Assembly (NCBI RefSeq): GCF_019059575.1
Contig: NW_024881700.1
Coordinates: 186,001-250,000 of the forward strand
DNA from: Amphibalanus amphitrite
Lineage: Eukaryota; Arthropoda; Thecostraca; Balanomorpha; Balanidae
Length of the DNA: 64,000 nt
Direction: 5' to 3'
The notes under the pieces were generated by a model that saw only the letters and a list, made by a program, of their open reading frames with translations, was not told the DNA's origin and made no database searches. Position numbers and translations under genes: made by a program. Shown here in pieces: positions 54,001-64,000 of this stretch; positions within the stretch are counted from its first letter, which is position 1, and each line of letters starts with the position of its first letter.

Positions 54001-56852
54001 GTCCATGGGGCCATTTTTTAAGCTGGTCTTTATGGTTAAAATAGATGCATCCAAGGTGTTTATTATTTCAGGCAAAAATGGCAGCTATCTGCACTCGTCG
54101 AAGGGATCATTGCTAACCGCCGAGGTAAGTGTATTTTTAGTCATGGTGCGCACTCAAATCCATGTAGAGCAAGCAACCTTCAGAAGCTTGTTTGTTTTCA
54201 TTTGTCCGTGTTGAATAACATAAATGTCTCGTGTCACTTGATTCACTTCGCACTGTCCCCGACGTGGCCAAATGATCATAAATAGCCACTAGCGTGACGA
54301 TATTGTAGGACCATGAAACTGATATTCTTGTACGGCCATGATATCGTGACGTTTTTTCACTTACGTCACCGACAGCATGCCTGCTGTACCTGGTGCCGGC
54401 CGTGCTCTACTGCATCTACAACATGCTGACGTTCGTCAACCTCAAGGCGTTCGACCCGACCACCTACTTCCTGCTGCTGCAGCTGCGCGTCGTCGTCACC
54501 GGCGTCATGTTTCAGGTCGGTGGGCTGATTTGTATCAATGTGTGCGAGGCTTTGGGCTAGGGACGGTAGGGTGGCACATTGGAATGGAAGCAGAATGGTA
54601 TAGTTGGTGTAACTTCCGGCAAGTGGAATCGGGCCGGGAAAGTTAGGTTACCCATAATCCCGCTTTTGACCAGGAATTACCCATTGTCCCGAAACTACAC
54701 TAGGGGTACGCAAACCTTGCATTTTGTTTATCGACGTCAGTGAATGCGATAAATCACTAAACCACATTGCGCCACGCACACACGATGGGACACACTCTGG
54801 CCCGTATAGGTGCTTGTCGCTAACGAATGTGTATGCATTTTTGAAGCTGGTTTTCCCTGTTGAGGTTAAGGCGTGCACCTATAGCCTCACCATGGGTGGG
54901 TTGGGAACGGGTGTAGCTCTCTGCGGGGCCTCTCAGGCCGCCCCATGCCGAGTTCCGTTGACACAGTTTGTTATCGCAGTGCAAACACACTGTTACGGTA
55001 CCGCGCTCCCAACGGCCGAGGGCGGGTAGGGAGGGGTGAATGGACGATCCCATTCGGCGGATATTGACGATAGGACGGATAGTCGGGCAACAACCCCTTA
55101 GCCTCATGGGGGTGTGGCTGTTACGATTATCATTCTTTTATCAGGTACGATTTATATGCCGTAAGGTGGACTATTTGAGACGGTATGTGGCAAAAGCCCT
55201 AAAAAATTAAAACCTTTTGATATTTTGTTTGACATCTTTTGCTCAGACAATTCACCGTTCGATTCCACACCAACCTGTGCAAAAATGGCAATAGAAAATA
55301 ATTAACGGTCTTCATTTTATACCGATTTTACTAAACCACTACATGCTGTCTCAAATTATAACCCGACTGTCTCAAATAGCCCTACCTTACGGTATACAGA
55401 ATTCGGATCGATGGGCGACGCAAGACCAGAAATTAGACGATCGTAGCATGGCTGGTTTAGTGACCATAACGTGGCCATGTTGCCATGTCGTGAGGTTGAG
55501 GCGAGAGAGCCATTATTGTCCTGTGGTTCATGATTCTGTCCGGTTTTGTTTCGTAATTACCCACCGGGGCTGGCTAGTGATGTTGTTTCGTGTCCGTATT
55601 GTCTGTTTTCCTCGTCTCAGGTTACTCGGTTCCTCTTTTTGTAGGCTATGGATGTTGCCTTTATATGGTATTTTGTTCGTTAGACTGTTCAATGCGCGTT
55701 CCTAAATTCTGACCATGTCTATCTAGACATTTATTTTAAATGTCTAGTTTCAATAAACACGTTTGCGAGAGCCCGATGCTTCGGTGGTAGGACGAAAGTA
55801 TTGTTTTCCCCTTGCAATAAAAACCGCTGGTTTTCTGATTTGCCTTCTGGCATGTGTTGACAGGTGCTGTTCAAACGGCGGCTGTCGGGCCGGCAGTGGT
55901 TTTCGCTGCTGTTGCTGACCCTGGGCTGCGTCATCAAGCAGCTCAATTTCGGCGGACCGGCGTCTGCTCAGGCCGGCAAGACGTGGCACGACGGCATCTT
56001 CAGCATCAACCTGCTGCTGATCCTGGTGCAGGTGAGCCGTATATGACGGAGGCCGCCATAATGAAGTTTATTTGTTGCCCGGGGCGTCAGTGTGTTGTCT
56101 CTTTTGACGATACTTTTTCATTGTTTGAACTTCTTTCGCCAACATTTGTTAGCCGTGATTGGTGATAACTGATAGCCGATCTTTTCACTGTATGTAATGC
56201 TTAAATGTTGCAAAATGACGCTTAAGTATGTCATTTTAGAGCATAAAGCGGGCTTATTCAGGCCTCGACGTCGTGGCAGAGCTGTTCGTGGGTCCCGACG
56301 TCAACTGTTATCTCCCCGATACTGACAGCTTGCTTGCACGTGTTCCCGTGCCTCCAGGTGTTCTGTTCGTGCACGGCCGGCGTGTACAACGAGTACCTAC
56401 TGAAGCAGGGCGCCGCCGGCGTCGACGTGATGCTCCAGAACGCCTTCATGTACGCTGACTCCATTGTGTTCGCCGTGCTCACCCTGGCTGTTCGCGGCGA
56501 GCTGTCTGCAGCGCTGACAGCCTCGGCACTGCGCTCCGTGGCCCGCCCGGCGGTGCTAATGATTGTCTTCAATAACGCCACGGTGGGCATCGTCACCTGC
56601 TACTTCCTGCACTCGCTCGACTCGATCCTGAAGACGTTCGCCAGCGCGCTGGAGCTCATGTTCACGGCGGTGCTGTGTTGGATGATATTCGGTATTCCCG
56701 TGTACGCCAACACGGCAGTGGCGATCGCCATCGTGTCGGCAGCTATCTGCGTGTACGCTCAGCAGCCGGTGAGAAACCCTCCGCCCGCCGCCGGCGCCGC
56801 CCAGAAGGAAGGTGATTCGGAGAGCGGCCAGCCGCTGCTGCGGAATGCTTAG
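51069..56852 (+). CDS. senju: UDP-galactose transporter senju (SLC35A family)
   Basis: Golgi nucleotide-sugar antiporter importing UDP-galactose for glycosylation; in Drosophila senju also restrains Toll signalling. Exons: 51069-51159, 53315-53432, 54072-54124, 54376-54515, 55864-56031, 56358-56852; 1065 bp, 354 residues. Landmarks: LFPTKWSLFIFIAYMALFIN, GILVTATKNKDNSYDYNTVT, VVILTEFTKLFMSLALYLHK, AFDPTTYFLLLQLRVVVTGV, RLSGRQWFSLLLLTLGCVIK, AGVYNEYLLKQG and SILKTFASALELMFTAVLCW. About ten membrane helices are expected. The third exon is only 53 bp (17 whole codons) and easy to miss. The C-tail (ESGQPLLRNA) is polar and proline-rich. All introns are GT-AG and in phase. Confidence 0.93.
51296..53173. 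mobile_element. Non-autonomous element with CAACATTG/CAATGTTG-rich ends, senju intron 1
   Basis: Ends are inverted (CCCTAGTAGCACA and TGTGCTACTAGGG) and flanked by TA (51294-51295, 53174-53175), size 1878 bp. Both subterminal zones (about 51310-51625 and 52820-53165) are packed with CAACATTG, CAATGTTG and GATGTTG words at short intervals, in both orientations. The middle (about 51700-52790) is unrelated, partly GC-rich, and has no transposase. The TA target suggests a Tc1/mariner-like mover, but I do not recognise the family. Confidence 0.75.
54516..55863. other. senju intron 4
   Basis: Holds a GC-rich, SINE-like block (about 54880-55120) without a recognisable tRNA head and a short MITE (about 55158-55394). 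Nothing else recognised. Confidence 0.5.
55158..55394. mobile_element. Short MITE, CCGTAAGGT…ends, senju intron 4
   Basis: Left end CCGTAAGGTGGACTATTTGA and right end, reverse-complemented, CCGTAAGGTAGGGCTATTTG, about 237 bp apart, in a TATA-type setting. Borders approximate. Confidence 0.6.
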
Positions 56853-58695
56853 AGAGAACGTCTCCATTTTTTTCATCCCGTCACTCGCATAGACACACCA
56901 CCACCCCCTGGCGGAGAGAAGAGCTTAAACCCGCACCGGTTGTGAAAGGCGAGGCGTGATGGCATTCAGCGCCCCGCCGGAACCGGCCGGAGCGGAAAAC
57001 GACGGCCAGTTTCTGTCGGCCGTGATGACATAACCAGACGGTATAGCTCATGCGCCGGATCTCGACCCGCTTTGCTCGTTGAACAGCTGTGGTGGGAAAT
57101 GCTCGAGTGTAGATGTAGAGGCTGTTGCCTGTTATCCTTGTCAACGTTAGGCGTCGTTGGATATGCAAGGATGAATGCGAGATCATACCTTACTTACGCC
57201 CTTCATACTATTATCGAACGTTTTATTTTATCGTTCGTTTTGTTGCACGGCACTTAGCTTGTTAATTGTTATGGTTTCAGTTATTCCGGGTGATTGTTGA
57301 AATTAGCTGTCCATCGCAGGTCAGTATATTTAACTTGTTTGACATCAGGTAGGAGTTCTAGGTAGGTAGCTTAGTCTATGCTTACTCATCTTCACTGGTC
57401 TGTGATTCTAGTCGCGTTATTATCGCATGAAATTATCATTAATCAGCACTGTTCATGTGCAGCGTCCGTGATTTGCACATTTGTTACGTTTGCGCTTCAA
57501 ATAGCGATTTCATAGTCACAACTGTTGCCCTATGCATATTGTGTGCTAATTCCGCTTTCGTAAGCCAATCGGTAGCTAGATACTCAGGTTTCTGAGGGAT
57601 AGTTAAGCACTGTGGCGCAGTGTTCAGTCACATTGCTGAGAGTTCGCTCAGGATTTGTCCGTTTGTCGGTTGTCACCGCCGGTATCGCGGTGAACCCGAC
57701 GCAGCTGTGTTGCTACCCATCGCTACTGCCGACGGGGTAGACTCGACTCTCTTACTGCTCGAAACCCGGCCCTTATCAAAAGTGTTGCCGGAGAATGCTA
57801 GTGACACGTGTTCAATCCCATACTTTCGTCTGTGGCCGGTAACTTTGGCAGGTGTGATAATGCGGTATCGCAATCAATTGTTATGATGCTTGATGGAGAA
57901 TATGACCGATCGCTGATCAGGGGAATGGCCAGCTATGTTAGCTTTATGAAAACCTGGGCTCCTTTGATACCTGATTAAGTTGTGTTCTCTATAGCCTTGT
58001 GTTCGTTCGACAATCAGGGTGGGCGAGGATGGCCCACCTCGTTTTAGAACGTCTGACGTTCAAGCTGTTTTGTTTCATGTTTGTGTCGTAAGACATACCA
58101 CGCACCTTGAAGTAACCAAAGTGTGAGACTGCATGTTCGGTTGTGGCTTTCATGCGGTGTTCGTATTTTCGTAGCGCCTTTTTCATACTCTGCACGTGTT
58201 CAACATGGAATCGGGAACGGAGATTCATAGCGTTGGATTGTATTGCGTGAGGCGGTTCACCGAAATGTTTGACGGGCTACCTCCCCGGTAGGGGGGGGGG
58301 GGGGTCTGGCGGTGTTACTTCTTCTGCCCTGGCCAGTGTGATAGGTGCCGGCACGTTTGCATTGTGAGCTCAGCCTCACGGCAAGTGGCATCGCTTTGCC
58401 TTCTGGGCCACCGGCCTAGTGAATATGCAGTGATAATACATTCGGAGTTGATTCAGTCTCAAGCGCTCTGTTCTAACGAGGAAGCATACATACGGCCATT
58501 TGTTAGGAAAATGCTGCAATGTATGCTCGAAGTCATGATTGAGAACCCATTTTATCACGAGTGAAGAAAAACAATATTGAAACACCATGAGGTCTTGAGA
58601 TATGGGTGGGGCTTCATACAGGAGTCTACAAAGAAGGCAGCTCTCAGCCACTGACCCACGAAAACTTAATTCAAACCATACGCCCCACAAACGAC
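56853..58695. other. Intergenic between convergent senju and MULE-derived gene
   Basis: Holds the 3' UTRs of both genes. A poly-G run lies at about 58291-58305. No RNA gene or further coding exon seen. Confidence 0.5.
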
Positions 58696-61600
58696 TTAAG
58701 AGGTCACTTCAGACGGATCATCCGTCTGTGACGGGCCTGACCTGAGTACACAGACCACCTGACCACGCGCTCCGACCGGCACCGGCACCTCCGTAGTGTC
58801 ACCGCTGTCCGTCGCCTCTTCCATCGCCACATCACCGTCCATCGGCGCTTCCTCGAGCGGCGTGGCCGGCACGGTGAACACGTCACAGATGGAGCGCACC
58901 TGATTGCGGATCCGAACGGCCGACCGTGCGCCGCGCAGCAGCGCCAGCCGGCCGGTCATGGCGAACGTGTCCCAGCGGGTGGTGAAGGTCTGCACGGCGC
59001 GCGCCCACAGGCGCCAGTCGCTACCCTCGGAGATCGTCTTCACCACCTCGTCGGTGAAGCCCTCCAGCAGGCGGCGGGCCTCTTCGGCCGCCACCGAGGG
59101 CGATTCGTTAAGCGGGTCGGACGGGTCTGGGTCCGGACGGACGTCCGGCGAGGGAGCATTGATCACCATGATCGACGGTTGTGAATCATCGGCCTCGGCT
59201 GACGGCGGTGAAGAGGCTGCTCCGTCTGACAGTGGGCGAGTCAGTTCGACAGACTGGTCTGGTGGTTGACTCAGCACTGTTGACTGTTGTGGCGGGTCAA
59301 CCAGCAGTGCCGAATGACCAGGTGTCTCATTTAGCACCAGCGAAGGGTTGGAAGGTTCGCCCAGCACTCCGGAAGGGTCGGAAGGTTCCACTAGTACCGT
59401 CGAATGGTCGGATGGTTCACTCAGTACAGCCAAAGGGTCTGGCCGTTCATCCAGCACTTCCGATGGTAGTCGATCGTCCTCCATCCAGTCGTCAAACAGG
59501 TCGGTACTTTCTGCGAAGCGCATCAGGTCGCCTTGGGACCGTCCAGTTGCCACCACCACTGCGACCTGCTGCTGAAGCTGCTGTTGCTGTTGCTCCCGCA
59601 GTAGCTCCAGGTGGCACTCGGAGGAGGAAGGCTGTCGAGGAGCTCGGTGTTCCCGACTGCGTGTGTCCAGCTGGGCACGGCCGAACAGCTTCTTGTTTAG
59701 CCTGCAGCAAAAACAAAAACGACGCGCTCAGGTCGAGAGCGTAACCAACCGAAAACGCGGCCCCACCGACCAACAATGGCACGATTGCAAAATGGGCCGC
59801 CGTACTACAGACAAACTTCCCAGTGTATCATTTTCATCCCTTCTTTTCACATCGCTGCGACATGGGGCCGAACGGTAGCCTGCCGCGTGCGTCTCTCACC
59901 GGTAAATGTAGCCACGATCCGGGATCACGGCGTTGTCGCTGGCCGCCTCCTCGAATTTGTCTCCGAGCTCCTCCTTCATCTGACGACAGAAGACGCGCCA
60001 GGCCCGGGCCGGTGACCGGTGTTCGGTCAGCAGCTCCGTCAGCCGCTGCTGGGTGGCGTCCGAGACGCGGCGGTGACGCAGCACGGCGTCCATCGAGTGG
60101 TTGTGCGGCCCGCCCGACGACCGGACAGTCAGAGGGTAGAGGGCGTCCATCCTAGGGGTGCGTCGCCTGCGCGCGGGCGGGGGTGTTATTGGGGTCGCTC
60201 CGGCTGTCAGCCGCCAATAGCCCTTTGTCACCTGCCCCCCCCCCCCATCCCGTAAGGAATTAGTTGCCTTTGTAGCAAACAACTTCCTCTGACGCCGAAA
60301 CAAATTTCGAACTCTGTTCCAACAATCGTTCTGACAAATATTGCACCACTTGTCAACAAAGGAAAAGCGGAGCAGTGTAGTCCAGAAAAAAAACATGATG
60401 TTTCGGTATAATAATCTTAAGAGAAACATTTAGATATCTTACACACATAATAAAATGTCTCTGAACAGAAATGAATAACTATTGTCGAGATTATGAGAGA
60501 AAGTACCACACCAGCTTCACTTGATAAATCGAGACTTTCCGCAGGTTATTCTACAAACTGAAAGAACGAGCAAGAACTTACTTGGAATCAGCAAGGGCCT
60601 TCTCAATATTTCGAAGGGAAAGTTTGACCCGAAACGGGCAGGCAATGTCCTTGGGCGAGATGCCCTTCTTGCCAGGGTGGTCACGGGAATAGTGCTGGCA
60701 GGCCAGGGTCATCTGGAAAAGATCGGTTGTCAGGTAAGGTCATGGTTAGAAGTTGTTATTGAAGTATTACACGAAATACGAAGAAAATAGTGAAATAAGA
60801 TAATAACAAATCGTCTTCAGTGGGAATAAAACTCAAATTGATAAATAATCCTGCTTGTTGAATCTATGTTTACCTACTCAATACTTTTGATGCTAAAAAA
60901 TATTCCTCATTTCAACAGAGATGAAAAGCAAACAATTCACACCAACACAACACACCAATCATTCTTTCCATGCAACTGTTAAGTGTTACCTAGTTATATG
61001 TGAGACATCTCACAGATTTTCTTACCGCAATTAGAACAAACGCCCTCTTCTGCATGCAGGTTTCAGTTTTAGAAAGGCTGCTCTTTGTTAGATCCTCAAA
61101 CATGGTCTGCCATTGCCTCACACTTTCCTTAGTGGGTTCACAAGAGTAGCAGATGATCTTCCCATTCAGGAGCTCCTGTGAATGAGATAATAGTGTGAGA
61201 GAACTGGAAGAGCTACCAAGGTGACTGGGAGCTGCCCAACAGCTCCAGAATGCATCCATCTAACAGAGATATGACAAAATTGAACTTCATGAGGGAGTCA
61301 CAACTCACAATTGTAAAAAAACTATTTTTTACAGAAGCTCACTAGGCTTAATTGAACATAAATATTACAAAAGAGATAAACAAGGTTTTACAAATACTTT
61401 TTTTCATTTTCAGAAACCTTTAACCATACAGAACTGTCAGAATCCAAGCAGAACAGTAGTCACAGGCAAGGTCAAGGGCAAGGTCACACTCCAACTCCCA
61501 GGTCAGAATGGCACATACCTGTTCTATATTTGGTATCATGTCCAGACGTTCACATAGAATATAGTGCTTCAAGTTCACACCAATCATCTCAACATATTCT

Positions 61601-62441
61601 TTCTGAAAAAGAATGCATTAGTAAATTAACCTGAACATTGCTATAGCACATTCATGAGTTCACAGTTCACACATTCCAACAACCCCCATGGGTCCCTATC
61701 TAAAGATGTTTCCTTAAACTTCCTTAAAGGCTGAAACGGACTCTTTCCGTGCTCAGGAAATCGCATGCGAGAGCCTATTCAAATACATTGTAATTCTTCT
61801 CGCATCAATCGCTTGCGGGAGGTGCGTGCGATTGATGCGAGTGTGCTTCCATGTATTTGAATAGGCTCTCGCATGCGATTTCCTGACTGCGGAAAGAGTC
61901 TGTTTCAGGCTTAAGATATTTAATATATATTCATAAACACTGTGAATATTTCAATCGTATAGTCTTCTATCAGAACCGTATCCCCAGTATCCCGGTCCCA
62001 GATGTGGTGGCAGTGGCACACCATTCAAATGAATAAGCTTAAAAAATACAATAAGGCAAGTCTGCGCCTTAAAAATACCTGCGCATCAACATGCAGGGTG
62101 TAGTTGAAGTTATCCACCCTTTCCCCAAGGGTTTAGTTAACATTGTAAAAAACACTGCATAGTGCCGCAAAGTTTGGAATTACTATTGCCTAATGCCTCA
62201 ATTTAACACATTGCATTCAAGTAACAGTCTCCTAATTTCTCCCACTGATATACCATATTTTCTCCTTTGAATAAAAGGAATGATGTACGAGAACCAATCC
62301 CTTTCCTGATTTTTCAATCTTATAAATGGTTATGACCCAGCCCACTCTATTCTATAATCTACTCTAATCTATTATTGATTTATCAAAATGTAGATTGATG
62401 CCAAATAAAAAAGGCCAAAAGTAGCTTACCTTGGTGAGCAT
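58696..62441 (-). CDS. MULE/FAR1-type transposase-derived protein with decapeptide repeats
   Basis: Predicted exons, 5' to 3': 62430-62441 (MLTK, weak), 61519-61602, 61026-61175, 60582-60712, 59900-60166, 58696-59701; all GT-AG, in phase, 549 residues. The middle matches the N-terminal zinc-binding and helical part common to MULE-like transposases and FAR1-like proteins: a C/H-rich stretch (ACQHYSRDHPGKKGISPKDI, then ACPFRVKLSL), YPLTVRSSGGPHNHSM, RHRRVSDATQQRLTELLTEH, then SPARAWRVF and PDRGYIYRLNKKLFG. The DDE catalytic domain and SWIM finger are absent. The last exon instead has a glutamine run, seven 10-residue repeats and an acidic tail. Five introns, no terminal repeats and an open frame suggest a host gene taken from a transposon. 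DNA binding is inferred; cellular role unknown. Confidence 0.72.
59239..59448 (-). repeat. Seven 30-bp/10-residue coding repeats
   Basis: Units such as ERPDPLAVLS, EPSDHSTVLV, EPSDPSGVLG, EPSNPSLVLN, ETPGHSALLV, DPPQQSTVLS and QPPDQSVELT: pattern (E/D/Q)-P-x-x-x-S-x-(V/L)-L-x. The DNA repeats at exactly 30 bp. Located in the C-terminal half of the MULE-derived protein. Confidence 0.88.
61728..61910. mobile_element. TTAA-flanked MITE upstream of the MULE-derived gene's second exon
   Basis: 183 bp between TTAA (61724-61727) and TTAA (61911-61914), with about 60-bp inverted ends (GGCTGAAACGGACTCTTTCC on the left). The core repeats GCATGCGA and GATTGATGCGA-type words. Fits a piggyBac/Kolobok-type MITE. 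Confidence 0.8.
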
Positions 62442-63663
62442 CTTTATTTTAAATTGTTATGGGTGGGCCACTAAAATCACCTTCCTTGCTGTAATGATAT
62501 AGGCCTGCCGATGTTGGCTCACTTGCTAGTGTCTTGTATTTACTATGAAAATGCCAAAATTCCTACATAACTCGCATGCATACCCCTGTGTGTTTCGATG
62601 CATGAAAGAGAGATGTTTGGATAAAGGATAAAGCACCGTCACACAGGTCACACACGACAGTTGGGTTTCTGTTCGGAGCGTTCGGATTACTGTCAATTTT
62701 GCCATATTTGGAAGTTCGGTGATGCCATTTCTCAGCGTCTCATTGGCGGATTGCACGAACTACGAGGTTTGACCAATGAAAAGCCGATAAATGCAAGCCA
62801 GGGTGTAGCACGCTGATCATAACAAACAGCTTGCGAACAGCGCTAGGAAATTGTTCGTGGCGGGACGATTCGACCTTCGACCAACCGAATTCAGGAGGAA
62901 ACATTTCCTATATCAATATAGTTTTCTAAGAATCTTGTATAGCAATTGTTCTCTGTAAACCGTCCGAAATGACCTTCATTGAAACCGCTACATAAATAAC
63001 ACGTGACCGCGATTTATGAGCCTTCACCTCCCACCTTATTCTCCCAATACGCACGCCATACATCCACGACTGTGTCAAGTTGTCAATATTGACATTTCCA
63101 TAAAGCATTTTCATCTGAAGCGCCGCCGCCAATGCTCGATAGCATCGGGTAGCGGCGTCCCGTAAAACAGGGCTAGGTCGTAAGCAGATGCCTCGAGCCC
63201 TGGGTGATACTTGATAGTGACCAGGACTACATGAGCAGCGTAAAACGTGCTACAAACGGATTGCAAGTGAGCGAGTAGGAAAATCCATTCCTCATTTACT
63301 TGCTCATGTATTCGTAGTCAGTGATAACCGTGACATCTCCACAATGTGTACACGACACGATACCAGTGCGAAATATTCCCAAGCAGCAGTGAACAGAAAC
63401 ATCCCCAGATGATAAGTGTATTGGTGAATAACTTCTCAGTAGCAGACACAATCATGGGAATGCGGGTATGATGTTAACACGTGAAATGACCTACCCCGCA
63501 GTCCGCTATCCACACCACGGAGCTCATAGAGGTCGGCCTGCCGGTGGCGAGCCCCTACAGTCACAGACATACACCGAGCCGCGCGGTTCATCGGTGGCCG
63601 GCCGGCCGCGCCGCCCCGGCGCGACAGGTCGACAGGGGGGAGGGGGGGGGGGGGGCGGCGCCA
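62442..63663. other. Intergenic / 3' region of the SR-type gene
   Basis: No further coding exon recognised. A minus-strand AATAAA (62443-62448) is the nearest clear poly(A) signal below the SR exon, but it also abuts the proposed MLTK start, which weakens both readings. Confidence 0.45.
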
Positions 63664-63802
63664 TCAGTCGTCGGCGCCACGAGACCCCGACCGAGACCTG
63701 GACCGGGATCGGGAGCGGGAACGGGACCGAGACTTGGAGCGAGAGCGCGACCGGGAGCGCGGGCGGTCGTCACGGCCGCGCGAGCCAGACCGGGACCGAG
63801 AC
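63664..63802 (-). CDS. C-terminal exon of an SR-type splicing factor (partial)
   Basis: Last coding exon: acceptor gcccggcAG at 63803-63804, 45 codons and a TGA. It reads SRSRSGSRGRDDRPRSRSRS…KSRSRSRS…GSRGADD, a classic arginine/serine domain of SR proteins, which bind pre-mRNA and guide splice-site choice and are regulated by SR kinases. Codons for the RS dipeptides vary (TCC/TCG/TCT with CGG/CGC/CGT/CGA), so this is not a simple DNA repeat. The RNA-recognition exons lie right of the window, so the SR family member cannot be named. A G-run at 63637-63655 flanks the stop. Confidence 0.8.
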
Positions 63803-64000
63803 CTGCCGGGCACAGAGCGCACAAATGTCAGCGAAAAAGAAAGGCACGGCCAGCCGCCTTAGAACAGCAGGCTCATGAACTGTGATTTCTATTTACTTTC
63901 AGTAAGATATGATGATAAAAGTACATCGTCATCGAACTTATAACAGGCTGTTGAGAAATCTGAATCAACGGAAACATTGAAATCAATATGAAGAAGCTTC
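63803..64000. other. Intron of the SR-type gene to window end
   Basis: Pyrimidine-rich tract (minus strand, about 63815-63845) precedes the acceptor. No exon recognised up to the window edge. Confidence 0.5.

Noticed and set aside
56334-56357. Upstream Met for the last senju exon
   Set aside because: It is in the intron; the exon starts at 56358 after AG and continues the transporter in phase.
62526-62756. Minus-strand ORF with several cysteines, considered as a zinc-finger exon of the SR or MULE-derived gene
   Set aside because: Cysteine and histidine spacing fits no finger type, and no in-phase splice sites link it to either gene.

Overview
The window looks like nuclear DNA of an arthropod, most likely a crustacean (a barnacle-type genome is possible but unproven). 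The genes are intron-rich with GT-AG splice sites and no operons. The ryanodine receptor reads closest to the insect/crustacean form as I recall it, and the spacers are full of small DNA transposons, one LINE and one LTR element. I saw no bacterial-type features, tRNAs, rRNAs or CRISPR arrays.

Layout. (1) 22-29952, minus strand: the 5' part of the ryanodine receptor gene RyR. 25 coding exons join in phase to give the first 1129 residues: N-terminal domain, MIR, RIH, SPRY1, two RyR repeats and the start of SPRY2. The gene runs out of the window on the left. (2) Inside RyR introns: a small plus-strand gene at about 6497-7440 for a 67-residue secreted peptide with 9-residue repeats, a very young Ty3/gypsy LTR element (7498-12261) just past its poly(A) signal, and a minus-strand LINE (17132-21936) split by a CACTG-ended DNA transposon that itself holds a smaller element. 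(3) 29953-33525: intergenic, with the GC-rich RyR 5' region, a TA-flanked MITE and a 106-bp-arm palindrome. (4) Four plus-strand housekeeping genes: FBXO28 (33526-36381, F-box ubiquitin ligase subunit), TMX1 (38096-43237, ER thioredoxin-like membrane protein), ERG28 (44892-46821, ER sterol-synthesis scaffold) and senju (51069-56852, Golgi UDP-galactose transporter). (5) Two minus-strand genes on the right: a gene related to the N-terminal part of MULE/FAR1-type transposases with a 7 x 10-residue repeat in its tail (58696-62441), and the last coding exon of an SR-type RNA-binding protein (63664-63802).

The genes share no single pathway. TMX1, ERG28 and senju all act in the ER/Golgi and RyR is the ER calcium-release channel, but I take this proximity as chance. 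All exon borders were placed by eye from splice consensus, reading phase and protein similarity from memory; no alignment was run. The least ordinary items are the nested repeat-peptide gene with TATA and kappaB-like sites, the CAACATTG-rich element in senju intron 1, the palindrome with a hammerhead-like core, and the MULE-derived gene.
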